The notes below the pieces were generated by a model. It was not told where the DNA came from. It worked only from the letters and a program-made list of their open reading frames with translations, and did no database searches. A stretch of 13,468 nt of DNA from Deltaproteobacteria bacterium (lineage in GTDB: Bacteria > Desulfobacterota > Desulfarculia > Adiutricales > Adiutricaceae), in the NCBI GenBank assembly GCA_031277995.1, contig JAITLH010000195.1, positions 1 to 13,468 of the forward strand, read 5' to 3'. The first letter of the stretch is position 1. Every line of letters begins with the position of its first letter. Positions 6,327-13,019 of the stretch are shown in pieces. A program made the position numbers and the translations under genes.

Positions 6327-7112
6327 CTAGAAGTCATCCTCCTGGAGACGGACCTTGTCGTCCGGGTTGGAGAGGGGTGGCCGCCTAAACTTTGGCGGCG
6401 GGGTTTCCCTTTCGATTTCCCGGGCCTTGTTTATGAGTTTGACCAGGTACCAATACAAGGGCTTGGCGTCGGAAAAAAATTTGCCCAGGAACCGGGCCCC
6501 GTTTGGCCCCAATATGGTGCTTTTGTCGTTGGGGTAGGTCCCGCTCCAAGTGTAGAGGGATTTTCTTTTTAACCACTCATGGGTCCAGGTTGGGCCGGTC
6601 AAACCGCTGGGCATGAGCTTTAGCTCGGGCGGGTTAAAATCCACGCCCATCTTGCGGATCTGGGCCGCGAGGGTCTTAAAGTTCGGGCCGTATTGGGGGT
6701 CCAGTATGTCCCGCCTAAAGGCCAACAAAGTCGGCGGCGTTAAGGCGTAGATGCCCACCGACCAGATAAAGCCTTCGGGCATCAGGTGAAAATAGAAACA
6801 GGGGCTAGACAGCTTCCCCTCGGGTAGGTCATGCCACCAAATGAGCCCCAGGTGATCCTTATAGGGATTTTTGTCTTTGGAGAACCTGGTGTCCCGATAG
6901 AGGCGATAGATGGAGCGATCGATCTTGGGTTCGGCCACCAATTTCTCGGTATGGGCGTTCAATATCTGGCCGATGTCGACGACCATTTGCCTGGCCGGGG
7001 CGAAAAGGAATTCTTCCAACCGGTTTTTGTTTTCGTGATACCATTCGCGGTTATTGTTCTTTTGGAGGTCGGAAAGAACCTTTAGCGTTTTGTCGGAAAA
7101 GAAATCGGGCAC
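6327..7112 (-). CDS. DUF2461 family protein (TIGR02453)
   Basis: The protein carries the hallmarks of this family of unknown function: an N-terminal FFSDKTLKVLSDLQKNNNREWY, then IYRLYRDTRFSKDKNPYKDH, then FYFHLMPEGFIWSVGIY and LKRKS. I place the start at GTG 7112 (261 aa) because GGAGG (7126-7130) precedes it and the family usually begins close to this point. That spacing, 13 nt, is longer than ideal. An in-frame TTG at 7151 would add 13 residues. The C-terminal tail is charged and proline-rich. No signal peptide or membrane segment is seen. It lies about 107 bp after the YchF-like gene on the same strand and may be cotranscribed. No reaction is known, and none is inferred. Confidence 0.85.
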   Translation of the reverse strand: MPDFFSDKTLKVLSDLQKNNNREWYHENKNRLEEFLFAPARQMVVDIGQILNAHTEKLVAEPKIDRSIYRLYRDTRFSKDKNPYKDHLGLIWWHDLPEGKLSSPCFYFHLMPEGFIWSVGIYALTPPTLLAFRRDILDPQYGPNFKTLAAQIRKMGVDFNPPELKLMPSGLTGPTWTHEWLKRKSLYTWSGTYPNDKSTILGPNGARFLGKFFSDAKPLYWYLVKLINKAREIERETPPPKFRRPPLSNPDDKVRLQEDDF

Positions 7113-7219
7113 GGCAGAAAACACACCTCCATGAATCCAACGCTTGGCCAATCGTTTAAACGCGGGTTCGTTTGTTGGTTTGGCCCATGGTGATTTACGA
7201 TGGTACCGTTGGCGAAATT

Positions 7220-8236
7220 TTAAACGTTAAAACGGAAGTGGATGATGTCGCCGTCGGCCACCAGGTAAGCCTTGCTCTCCAAGCGAAAAAGGCCCCGTTT
7301 TTTAGCCTCGTTAAAATTTCCGCAGGCCTTAAAATCGTCAAAGGCCACGACCTCGGCCCGGATGAAACCTTTTTGGATGTCCGAGTGTATTTGGCCAGCG
7401 GCGGTCAGGGCGTTGTCGCCCTTGGACACGGTCCAGGCCCGGCACTCGTCCTCCCCCACGGTAAAGAAACTAACCAGCTCCATCATGTCGTAGAGTTTTT
7501 TGGCCACCCGGGAAACGCCAAGTTCGGTCAAATCATAGGCGCCCATGAGTTCGGCGGCTTCCTCGGGACTAAGGAGACTAAACTCTTCTTCCAAGCTGCC
7601 CTTTAAGGCCAGATAGGGGACCTCCATTTTGTAGTCGGGAAGGCCCGGGGCGTTATCGGCCAGGTTTACCAAGGCCAGGAGCGGTTTGGCCGAAAGGAGG
7701 CCGAAACCCCTAAGCCTGGGCGCCTTGGCCAGTTCGGGAAAATCCCGCAAGGGTTTGTTCTCTTCCAAGACCTTAAGGGCCTGGGCCAGTAACTCGCGTT
7801 CCTGGGGATCGGCCTTGCGGCCCCTTTTGTTGTCTTCGTCGATCCTCTCCAGGCGCGTGGAGACGGTCACGAAATCGGCGGCCTTTAGTTCCGAGGTCAG
7901 AAAAGCGGCCTCCTTTTCGGGATCGGCCTTGTCCCCGACGGCGTCGGGAAAATCGGCCAGGACCATTAAAATAACGTCCGCCTCCCTGGCCTTTTCCAAA
8001 CAAAACTTGAGGGCCTTTTGCGGTTCGAGTTGGGGCTTGGGCAAAAACAACTCCAGCCGGGCCGGGGTGTGCTTGCGCGGGTTAAAAACGGAACTCAAAT
8101 AATCAAGACGCGGATCGGCCACCGTGGCCTCGCCTTGGCGAAGATCCGAGTGGACGGGGCTGGGGCCCAGGGCGGTCAAGGCCCGAAAGATTGTCTCCCG
8201 TCCGGACGAGGGGCGTCCTATAAGAAAGGCCTTCAT
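7220..8236 (-). CDS. YchF-family (Obg-like) protein with a degenerate nucleotide site
   Basis: The C-terminal half is clearly YchF (DUF933/TGS): FFTVGEDECRAWTV (257-270), then AAGQIHSDIQKGFIRAEVVAFDD (279-301), ending DGDIIHFRFNV. YchF normally binds ATP through G-x4-GKS/T and a DxxG switch. Here the P-loop is GRPSSGRET (7-15), with Lys replaced by Arg and Ser by Glu. The family DIAGLVKGA stretch is replaced by FLPKPQL (64-70), and the NxxE base-recognition motif is NLAD (191-194). At 338 aa it is shorter than the usual 363. Nucleotide hydrolysis is therefore doubtful. It may be a second, repurposed paralogue beside a normal ychF elsewhere. The ATG start at 8236 has only a weak Shine-Dalgarno. 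Confidence 0.85.
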   Translation of the reverse strand: MKAFLIGRPSSGRETIFRALTALGPSPVHSDLRQGEATVADPRLDYLSSVFNPRKHTPARLELFLPKPQLEPQKALKFCLEKAREADVILMVLADFPDAVGDKADPEKEAAFLTSELKAADFVTVSTRLERIDEDNKRGRKADPQERELLAQALKVLEENKPLRDFPELAKAPRLRGFGLLSAKPLLALVNLADNAPGLPDYKMEVPYLALKGSLEEEFSLLSPEEAAELMGAYDLTELGVSRVAKKLYDMMELVSFFTVGEDECRAWTVSKGDNALTAAGQIHSDIQKGFIRAEVVAFDDFKACGNFNEAKKRGLFRLESKAYLVADGDIIHFRFNV

Positions 8237-8324
8237 AAAAAATCCAATGGTCCTAAGCGTTATCGATCGATCAAAGGGGCCAGGGCCCCGGCCTTAGGGA
8301 AACGCCAAGTTACCCGGGCCTTTG

Positions 8325-8362
8325 AAAAAAACCTTGGGCCGATTAAGGGTTAACTTTCGGCC
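8325..8362 (-). terminator. Likely rho-independent terminator of the small CxxC gene
   Basis: On the minus strand GGCCGA and TCGGCC can pair (plus-strand 8357-8362 with 8337-8342), with extra TTAA/TTAA pairing in the loop. After CAAGG, a run of seven T follows (8325-8331). The stem begins within the last codons of the CDS and spans its TAA. The 5-nt gap between stem and T-run weakens the call. Confidence 0.5.
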
Positions 8363-8598
8363 TCGGCGATAAGCCTGGCCGCGCATTGTTCGCAATAGCC
8401 ATGGCTGGTCTGAAGGCCGGCGTAGAGCGACAAAAAGCGATCCAGCGGTATCCAGTGCCCATTGGGGTCCTTGATTTTTTGGCAACTCGAACAGATCTGC
8501 AAAACCCCGGTGGGAATCTTGAGCTTTAGTTCGGTAATTTCGTTTTTGAGGCGCTCTACCTCCTGGCGAAGTTTCGCCACCTCATCGGTACTGGTCAT
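8350..8598 (-). CDS. Small coiled-coil protein with an ICSSCxKI-type CxxC module
   Basis: This 82-residue protein starts with a charged heptad region (about 5-28) predicted to form a coiled coil. It is followed by ICSSCQKIKDPNGHWIPLD (35-53) and TSHGYCEQCA (64-73). The four cysteines C36, C39, C69 and C72 suit a metal site. The pattern matches the module often found at the end of PAS, response-regulator or diguanylate-cyclase proteins, remembered as 'LPICSSCKKIRDDKGYW...FSHGICPDC' after a coiled coil. Here it stands alone without a sensory domain. Its role is unknown; I infer a metal-binding or redox-responsive partner in signalling. The Shine-Dalgarno before ATG 8598 is poor. A 7-bp hairpin lies in its leader (8618-8636). 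Confidence 0.8.
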   Translation of the reverse strand: MTSTDEVAKLRQEVERLKNEITELKLKIPTGVLQICSSCQKIKDPNGHWIPLDRFLSLYAGLQTSHGYCEQCAARLIAEAES

Positions 8599-8617
8599 AC
8601 GTTAAACCGCTATCCGG

Positions 8618-8636
8618 CTTCGACGCGAAGTCGAAG
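8618..8636. other. Perfect 7-bp hairpin in the leader of the small CxxC gene
   Basis: CTTCGAC-GCGAA-GTCGAAG forms a 7-bp stem with a 5-nt loop, 20-38 bp upstream of the ATG at 8598. On the transcribed strand a T-run precedes rather than follows it, so it is not a standard terminator for upstream genes. It could be an mRNA-stability hairpin or an operator. Confidence 0.4.
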
Positions 8637-8762
8637 AAAAATGGGCCATAAATAACCCCGGCCAAAGATCCAATCGGACGACTCGCTTTTGTTTCGTTGG
8701 CGATCGCCCCAATGTTTCCACTAACTAAAACCCCCGATCATCTTTTGGTCGGAAAACAAACG

Positions 8763-8825
8763 AATCATGAAACCATCAAAACGATCGTGACGATCGAGAC
8801 GATCGAGAAGATCGAGACGATCGAG
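8763..8825. repeat. 9-bp tandem repeat, ACGATCGAG
   Basis: Four near-perfect copies of ACGATCGAG (8790-8825, one with AAG for ACG) follow ACGATCGTG (8781-8789) and two more degenerate units (8763-8780). The five best copies each carry a GATC tetramer, so GATC sites recur every 9 bp. The array lies in the 292-bp spacer between pncC and the small CxxC gene. A 75-codon plus-strand frame reads through it as ETI repeats but runs into pncC antisense and has no family resemblance. Confidence 0.85.
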
Positions 8826-8890
8826 CCGGGAAACAAAAGGCCGCCGGGCGCGTTTGGGGAGCTTTTCTATCGAACCCTTTACCGGGCGCG

Positions 8891-9439
8891 TCAACCATGG
8901 TTCAAATTAATAAGTTCCCCGTAAAGAAAGGTCAGGGCCTCCAGGGCCGCGCTTAAGGTCACCCGCAAACGATCGCCTGACAAAAATAGCCTTTTGGACA
9001 CGGTTCGGGCGCCGTCGGACACCCCCACGAAAACCAAGCCAACGGGTTTTTCTTTACTGCCACCGTCGGGTCCGGCGATGCCGGTGGTGACCAGGGACCA
9101 GTCGCTCGCGCCCGCTTTTCTCGCCCCGGTGGCCATGAAAAAGGCGCATTCGTGGCTTACCGCCCCCCGCTCGACGATAACTTCTTTGGGCACCCCCAAA
9201 AGTTCCATTTTTGACTCATTGGAGTAAGTCACCAAGCCGGCCAGGTAATATTTGGAAATGCCCGGGATCGAGGTCAAGGCCGTCGAAATCCAGCCACCGG
9301 TCAAGCTCTCGGCCGTGGTCAGGGTTAAGCCATGTCGGTCCAGGGCATCGGCCACGAGGGCCGCCTTCTCCCACAATTCCCTAAGCGGCGAGGAGGTTAA
9401 CCAAGACGGTCGGGGTTGATGCCCAAAAACGTCGGTCAT
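8891..9439 (-). CDS. pncC: Nicotinamide-nucleotide amidohydrolase (CinA C-terminal domain, PncC)
   Basis: PncC hydrolyses nicotinamide mononucleotide to nicotinic acid mononucleotide and ammonia in pyridine-nucleotide salvage, in the cytoplasm. The 182-aa protein is the single-domain form: TAESLTGG (42-49, catalytic Ser45), GLVTYSNESK (68-77), RGAVSHECAFFMATG (91-105), TTGIAGPDGG (118-127) and KPVGLVFVG (131-139). All hallmark residues I can recall are present, so it should be active, unlike several neighbours. The N-terminal 20 residues before the domain are poorly conserved. Its ATG overlaps the TGA of pgpA (ATGA, 4 bp), a neighbour pairing common in proteobacteria, so translation is probably coupled. 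Confidence 0.93.
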   Translation of the reverse strand: MTDVFGHQPRPSWLTSSPLRELWEKAALVADALDRHGLTLTTAESLTGGWISTALTSIPGISKYYLAGLVTYSNESKMELLGVPKEVIVERGAVSHECAFFMATGARKAGASDWSLVTTGIAGPDGGSKEKPVGLVFVGVSDGARTVSKRLFLSGDRLRVTLSAALEALTFLYGELINLNHG

Positions 9440-9963
9440 CGCGCGAAAATGGCCGGCAAAATATGGGGCTCAACGAATAGGTAATGAACGGCGGCTATAA
9501 GCCACATAATGAAACAAGTCGTAAGCCCGTTAAGAAAATCATCTAACATTATATATATCGAGCCATTTTTCTCATGTATTTTGCCAACGTACCATGGTTT
9601 AAACATATCTATAAGCAAAAAGATAAAAAATCCCCACAAAAATGGCATTTTAAGAAACGAGTACTGGGGAGCCAAAAACATGGCCGTCAGGTAACCGAAA
9701 GTTTTATCGATTATCACCCGATCGTCTTGTTTGGGACTGCCGTAAAAGACCAGCGAACGCCACGATACCAGTAAGCCCAGGGCCAGGATGGCCAGATAGG
9801 CGATGAGATAGGCCCGCCAGCCCAGCATGAAAAAAAGGGCGAAAAGGGGTAAGCCCAAAAGGGCCCCCCAAAAGGAGTGGTAGATGGGGATATAACCCAC
9901 GCGGCCCAAACTCCATATCCATTCGGCCTTTTTGTCAAACCAGTTTTTGTCGGTCTCGTTCAT
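9436..9963 (-). CDS. pgpA: PgpA-family phosphatidylglycerophosphatase-like membrane protein
   Basis: PgpA removes phosphate from phosphatidylglycerophosphate at the inner membrane. The 175-aa protein has about four hydrophobic segments (about 33-48, 50-66, 90-120, 146-164), and the family landmarks GYIP (23-26), FLLIDMFKPW (115-124) and IMLDDFLNGL (138-147). Two conserved sites are altered: the PGT of the first loop is HSF (29-31), and the family (W/I)DE acidic motif is IDK (85-87), replacing the conserved Glu with Lys. Activity is therefore uncertain. It lies between pgk (86-bp spacer) and pncC (4-bp overlap). The start at ATG 9963 has no strong Shine-Dalgarno. AT-rich codons in the last third differ from the GC-rich neighbours. 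Family assignment is fairly sure; catalytic competence is not. Confidence 0.8.
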   Translation of the reverse strand: MNETDKNWFDKKAEWIWSLGRVGYIPIYHSFWGALLGLPLFALFFMLGWRAYLIAYLAILALGLLVSWRSLVFYGSPKQDDRVIIDKTFGYLTAMFLAPQYSFLKMPFLWGFFIFLLIDMFKPWYVGKIHEKNGSIYIMLDDFLNGLTTCFIMWLIAAVHYLFVEPHILPAIFAR

Positions 9964-9984
9964 GGCTAACGTCGATCGGGCCCA

Positions 9985-10048
9985 ACCGGGCCAGGCCCGG
10001 TCGGGCGCGAAAAAGGGCGGACGGTTGGGCCGTTTAAAAGCCCAACCG
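9985..10048. other. Two strong inverted repeats between pgk and pgpA
   Basis: The 86-bp spacer holds ACCGGGCC-A-GGCCCGGT (9985-10001) and a longer-loop hairpin CGGTTGGGC-N9-GCCCAACCG (10022-10048) that begins two bases past the pgk stop. Neither is followed by a T-run on the minus strand. They may be RNA hairpins that protect the pgk message or reduce read-through into pgpA, rather than complete terminators. Confidence 0.5.
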
Positions 10049-10049
10049 G

Positions 10050-11336
10050 TTAGGCCTTTAGAAGGGCGGCCACGGGTTTAAGGCCGTAGGCGCCGCTTTC
10101 GATGGCGGTCAAAACGGCCCCGCCGCCGGTGAAAAAGTAATAGGTCTCGTCGTCGAGGGCGTCCAAATAAACGCCCGGGGTCAAGTTTTTAAGCTCGGTC
10201 AAGGTGTCGCCGCCGCCAAAAAGCTTACGGGCCTTTTTGTTTTTGGCGATCTCGGAATAAATCCGGGCGCTGCCGTCGGGAAAGTGGGGGGTAAGGCCCA
10301 TGACGGCGTTAACGAAGACGGTGTTGGCCGAACCGATGGCCTGGGCCAAGGCCGGGGCGTCAAAGGATTCGGGGGCGACGTCCAAAAAGTACTGGTAGCT
10401 TTGGCCGGGCTTAAAGTCGGCGACCTTGACCACCTTGACCTTGGCGGGATCGGAGCGATCCAGGGTTTCCGACTCGACCAGGGCCCCGGGTTCCAGAATC
10501 TTCCCGGCGGTTTTGTCCTTTTCCACCAAACCCTTGGCCAGTTCCACGTCCTCCTGGGCCACCCCTTTGACCTCTATGCCGTATTTGGCGGCCAGAAAAG
10601 CGTTGTAGATAACGCCGCCCAGGATCAGGTGATCGACCTTTTCATAGAGTTTATTTAGCGGGCCGATTTTGGTGTCGTATTTGGAGCCGGCCACCACGGC
10701 CAAAAACGGGTTGGTGGGATTAAGGACCAAATCGAGGTGGATGAGCTCTTTTTGCATCAAAAACCCGGCCGCCGAGGGTAAGACCGAGGCCACGTCGTAG
10801 GTCGAGGCGTGGGGCTGCCAGGAGCCAAAGGCGTCGTTGACGTAAACGTCGGCCAGGGCGGCCAGATCCTTGGCCAGGGCCTTGGTTTTGTCGTCTTTGG
10901 ATTCCTCCCCGGCAAACCAACGGGTGTTGGGCAGATAGATGCCGCCGATCTCCCTTTTTTTGAGTTTATCCAAGAGCGGGGCCACCGCCGAAAGGGGCAA
11001 TGACTCGATGCCATGGCTTTCGTGGATCGGGAGATCCGGGACCGCGAACCCCCCGGAGATCTTGCGATTGAGATAATCCACGATGGCGGTCACGGCCGTG
11101 TCGGGTGAGGTTTTGATGTTACCGGCCTTGTCCCTGGTCCGACCGACGTGGGTCATCAAAATGGGAAAACCACCCCGCCTGGCCACGTAGTGAATCAGGC
11201 CGTAGGTGGCGTCAATTCGAAAGGAGTCCTTGATGAGGCCCTTTTCGACCACGTTGTGGTCAACCCTGGCCAGGACAACCTTGCCCTCAAGCGCTATGTC
11301 GTCAATCAGAGGCAGACGCGGATCCAACTTGGACAT
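10050..11336 (-). CDS. pgk: Phosphoglycerate kinase, divergent
   Basis: PGK interconverts 1,3-bisphosphoglycerate and ADP with 3-phosphoglycerate and ATP in glycolysis and gluconeogenesis. The 428-aa protein shows RVDHNV (24-29), R40, LMTHVGR (60-66), LPNTRWFAGEE (135-145), YVNDAFGSW (165-173), AGSKYDTKI (216-224), GG (240-241), FGGGDT (373-378) and TGGGA (403-407). It is longer than the usual 390-400 aa. Differences from typical PGK are HRAHAS reduced to QPHAS (174-178), losing one basic residue of the substrate patch, and the NGPxGxFE loop changed to NAVMGLTPH (343-351). Most substrate arginines and both lysines of the KxxDK-like motif remain, so it is probably active. AAGGAG lies 7 nt before ATG 11336. 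Confidence 0.93.
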   Translation of the reverse strand: MSKLDPRLPLIDDIALEGKVVLARVDHNVVEKGLIKDSFRIDATYGLIHYVARRGGFPILMTHVGRTRDKAGNIKTSPDTAVTAIVDYLNRKISGGFAVPDLPIHESHGIESLPLSAVAPLLDKLKKREIGGIYLPNTRWFAGEESKDDKTKALAKDLAALADVYVNDAFGSWQPHASTYDVASVLPSAAGFLMQKELIHLDLVLNPTNPFLAVVAGSKYDTKIGPLNKLYEKVDHLILGGVIYNAFLAAKYGIEVKGVAQEDVELAKGLVEKDKTAGKILEPGALVESETLDRSDPAKVKVVKVADFKPGQSYQYFLDVAPESFDAPALAQAIGSANTVFVNAVMGLTPHFPDGSARIYSEIAKNKKARKLFGGGDTLTELKNLTPGVYLDALDDETYYFFTGGGAVLTAIESGAYGLKPVAALLKA

Positions 11337-11550
11337 GATAAATCTCCTTAATAATCAAACGTTAATATATTTCCATTCAATTTCCTGGCGAATGACGGCG
11401 CTTTAACCCATCTTCGGAACTTTTACCCACCAAAGACCTACCTCGTGGGTTTAAATACGCCTATCGGCTCTAAAAAAATTGGCCATGGGCCCATTAAAAT
11501 TTAAATTAAAACGCTCAAAAGTCTATAATCTCTCGTCCCAATGGTCCCCG
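11337..11550. other. pgk upstream region with inverted repeats
   Basis: Beyond the pgk Shine-Dalgarno (11344-11349) is an AT-rich stretch that should hold the pgk promoter, though no good hexamer pair is obvious. An inverted repeat ACCCAC-N14-GTGGGT (11425-11450) lies about 90-115 bp upstream of the start. TTTAACCCA at 11402 can pair alternatively with the same right arm, giving mutually exclusive hairpins. This might be an operator or leader structure, but the evidence is weak. Confidence 0.3.
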
Positions 11551-11662
11551 AGATTGGCCGCCAGACGTGGGCCGCTCGATGCCGGCCGCCAAACGTTGGG
11601 CGCCCGACGTGGGCCGCCCGACGTGGGCCGCTCTATATCGGCCGCTCGAAATCGGTCGCCCC
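11551..11662. repeat. 14-bp tandem repeat, eight copies, core GGCCGC
   Basis: Eight consecutive 14-bp units run from 11551 to 11662, with consensus ACGTGGGCCGCYCG. The GGCCGC-like core sits at a fixed place in every unit while the first five bases vary. The units at 11565, 11607 and 11621 are nearly identical; outer units are more degenerate. A plus-strand frame of 103 codons crosses the array, but 14 bp is out of register with codons and its product resembles nothing I know, so I treat it as non-coding. It lies between pgk and the zinc-ribbon gene. Confidence 0.85.
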
Positions 11663-11740
11663 GGATGGTCTTTGGGCCAAAGGCGACCAAAAGATCATCC
11701 GGTTTTTATGACTTCCAAACCGTAAGGTTTTGGGGATTTA

Positions 11741-11763
11741 CCCCGCCGCCTTTGGCGGGTTTT
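11741..11763 (+). terminator. GC hairpin followed by a T-run, plus-strand orientation
   Basis: CCGCC-GCC-TTT-GGC-GGG allows a short GC-rich stem around TTT, followed by TTTT (11760-11763). The orientation suits plus-strand transcription, yet no plus-strand gene is recognised upstream. It may instead act as a 3' hairpin of the zinc-ribbon transcript, which ends 24 bp away on the other strand. Confidence 0.3.
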
Positions 11764-11786
11764 CGGGGGCGACCCGGTTATCGCCT

Positions 11787-12026
11787 TTAGCGTTCGGGAT
11801 CCTCAAATTTCACGCCACACCAGGGGCAGAATTTGAATTCGTTGCCGCTAAGCTGCTCGCGGCAACTATGGCAGATCAGCATCAGCTCCTCGGCGCAGTA
11901 AGGGCAATAGGTGAAAGTGTTAAACAGTTTTTGCTGTTCGGGTTTAAGGTGATTGATCCTTTCAGCGCAATCGGAATCGTGACACATTTTTTCGATCGTG
12001 CTGGTCTTAGAATGATGTTCTGCCAT
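11787..12026 (-). CDS. Small double-zinc-ribbon protein
   Basis: The 79-aa protein ends in three CxxC pairs: YCPYC (C41, C44), ICHSC (C52, C55) and FCPWC (C67, C70), the spacing seen in double zinc-ribbon (DZANK-like) proteins. The N-terminal half has MCHDSDC (14-20) and a short helical stretch, EQQKLFNTF. No catalytic motif is visible. A nucleic-acid or protein-binding role is likely, but the partner is unknown. ATG 12026 has GGAG 5 nt upstream, and a promoter with a perfect TATAAT lies about 70 bp upstream. It is separated from pgk by 450 bp and is probably its own transcription unit. Confidence 0.82.
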   Translation of the reverse strand: MAEHHSKTSTIEKMCHDSDCAERINHLKPEQQKLFNTFTYCPYCAEELMLICHSCREQLSGNEFKFCPWCGVKFEDPER

Positions 12027-12096
12027 TGTCTCTCCGGGATTGTGGTGACGGCGTAAACGAACGCCAAAATGATGGCTGGGCCAAAAATCCGATTAG

Positions 12097-12126
12097 ATTA
12101 TATATTATTGGTGCACGAAAAGTCCA
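12097..12126 (-). promoter_or_regulatory. Sigma-70-like promoter of the zinc-ribbon gene
   Basis: On the minus strand TGGACT (plus 12121-12126, four of six matches to TTGACA) is followed after 18 bp by a perfect TATAAT (plus 12097-12102). Transcription would start near 12090, giving a leader of about 65 nt before the ATG at 12026. Confidence 0.55.
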
Positions 12127-13019
12127 GTAGCCCATTTTTTTCTTAAACGAACCGCGTTTTGTTGGGGGAAAAAAGGCCCTTTAACCGGAGCCGAAACCTA
12201 AGAAAAGTTAAAATTTACGATTAATGACTGTTTTAAAAATTTAACGTTTCCTAAAAATTTATTTTATTATATTTTATTACCGTATAAATTGCCAATACAA
12301 TTTTTTTAATCATTCACAAACGACTAAAAAGCAATCAAGCTAGAAAACGTGTCCTAAACATGTACGTTTATAAGAAAACCGATTTTAAAGGCCAGGCTTC
12401 CAATAAAACGCTGGCGCGATTATGGGCCTAACCTCACCGAAAGCCCCTCCGCAAAACCAGCCTCCGGATTTTGTCTGGGGGGCCCAACAAAAAACCCAAA
12501 GCGCCAAAAAAGGCCGCTAAATAATGGGCCAAAACACGCTCCGATCGTAAGGCCAAATTTCGTGGGATGGCGCGTTTTTTTTAATTTGATACTTTTACGC
12601 GCTCAAGAGTGAATTTTTATTGACAAAGTTACGTTTGACGTGCTAATTAGTAATATCGACAACTTGGCCAAGGCTCAAGAACGTCGGAACGTTACCAGGG
12701 GTTTCGCGTCCTTTCCGGCCAAAACGATTTGGGCCCCGATATCATTAATAAAAAAAACGGCCCGTTTGGCAGGCCCGAGCGCCCATAACCCGCGCCGTCT
12801 AAAAATGACCCTTGGAAACGAAAAAAAAAATCCCTGAGTGTCTCCTTAAAAACGACTCTTTGATCGATCGGGCCAAGCCAAAATCCTGGCCTTAAACGCT
12901 CGCTTTCGTTAAAATAATTCGCGGCCAACCGGCCGGCCATTTTAAAACGCCCCGTACCGAAATTAATGACTAGCTTTGATAGTTAGCGTTTTTTCATTAC
13001 CTAAGATGGAATAAAAGCC
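12127..13019. other. AT-rich spacer upstream of the LRR gene
   Basis: About 890 bp lie between the zinc-ribbon promoter and the LRR gene. Bases about 12205-12340 are very AT-rich, with runs such as TTTATTTTATTATATTTTAT. Elsewhere GC-rich islets rich in GGCC alternate with A-runs. Short open frames (for example on the minus strand at 12692-12940) give compositionally odd peptides without a recognisable family. I see no tRNA, IS or CRISPR. TTGATA at 12976-12981 could be a -35 for the LRR gene, but no fitting -10 was found. Confidence 0.4.

Noticed and set aside
7113..7151. TTG start at 7151 for the DUF2461 gene
   Set aside because: The extra 13 residues are not family-like, and a GGAGG lies between this TTG and the GTG at 7112. 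The long spacing leaves some doubt.
8697..8924. 75-codon plus-strand frame with ETI repeats
   Set aside because: It is driven by the 9-bp repeat, overlaps the end of pncC on the opposite strand, and has no recognisable domain.
11479..11790. 103-codon plus-strand frame across the 14-bp array
   Set aside because: The 14-bp period is out of register with codons, the product is Arg/Gly/Pro-rich without known motifs, and there is no convincing ribosome-binding site.
12127..13019. tRNA or small RNA gene in the large spacer
   Set aside because: No GGTTCAAATCC-type T-loop with matching acceptor arms was found, and no strong terminator-bounded structure is visible.
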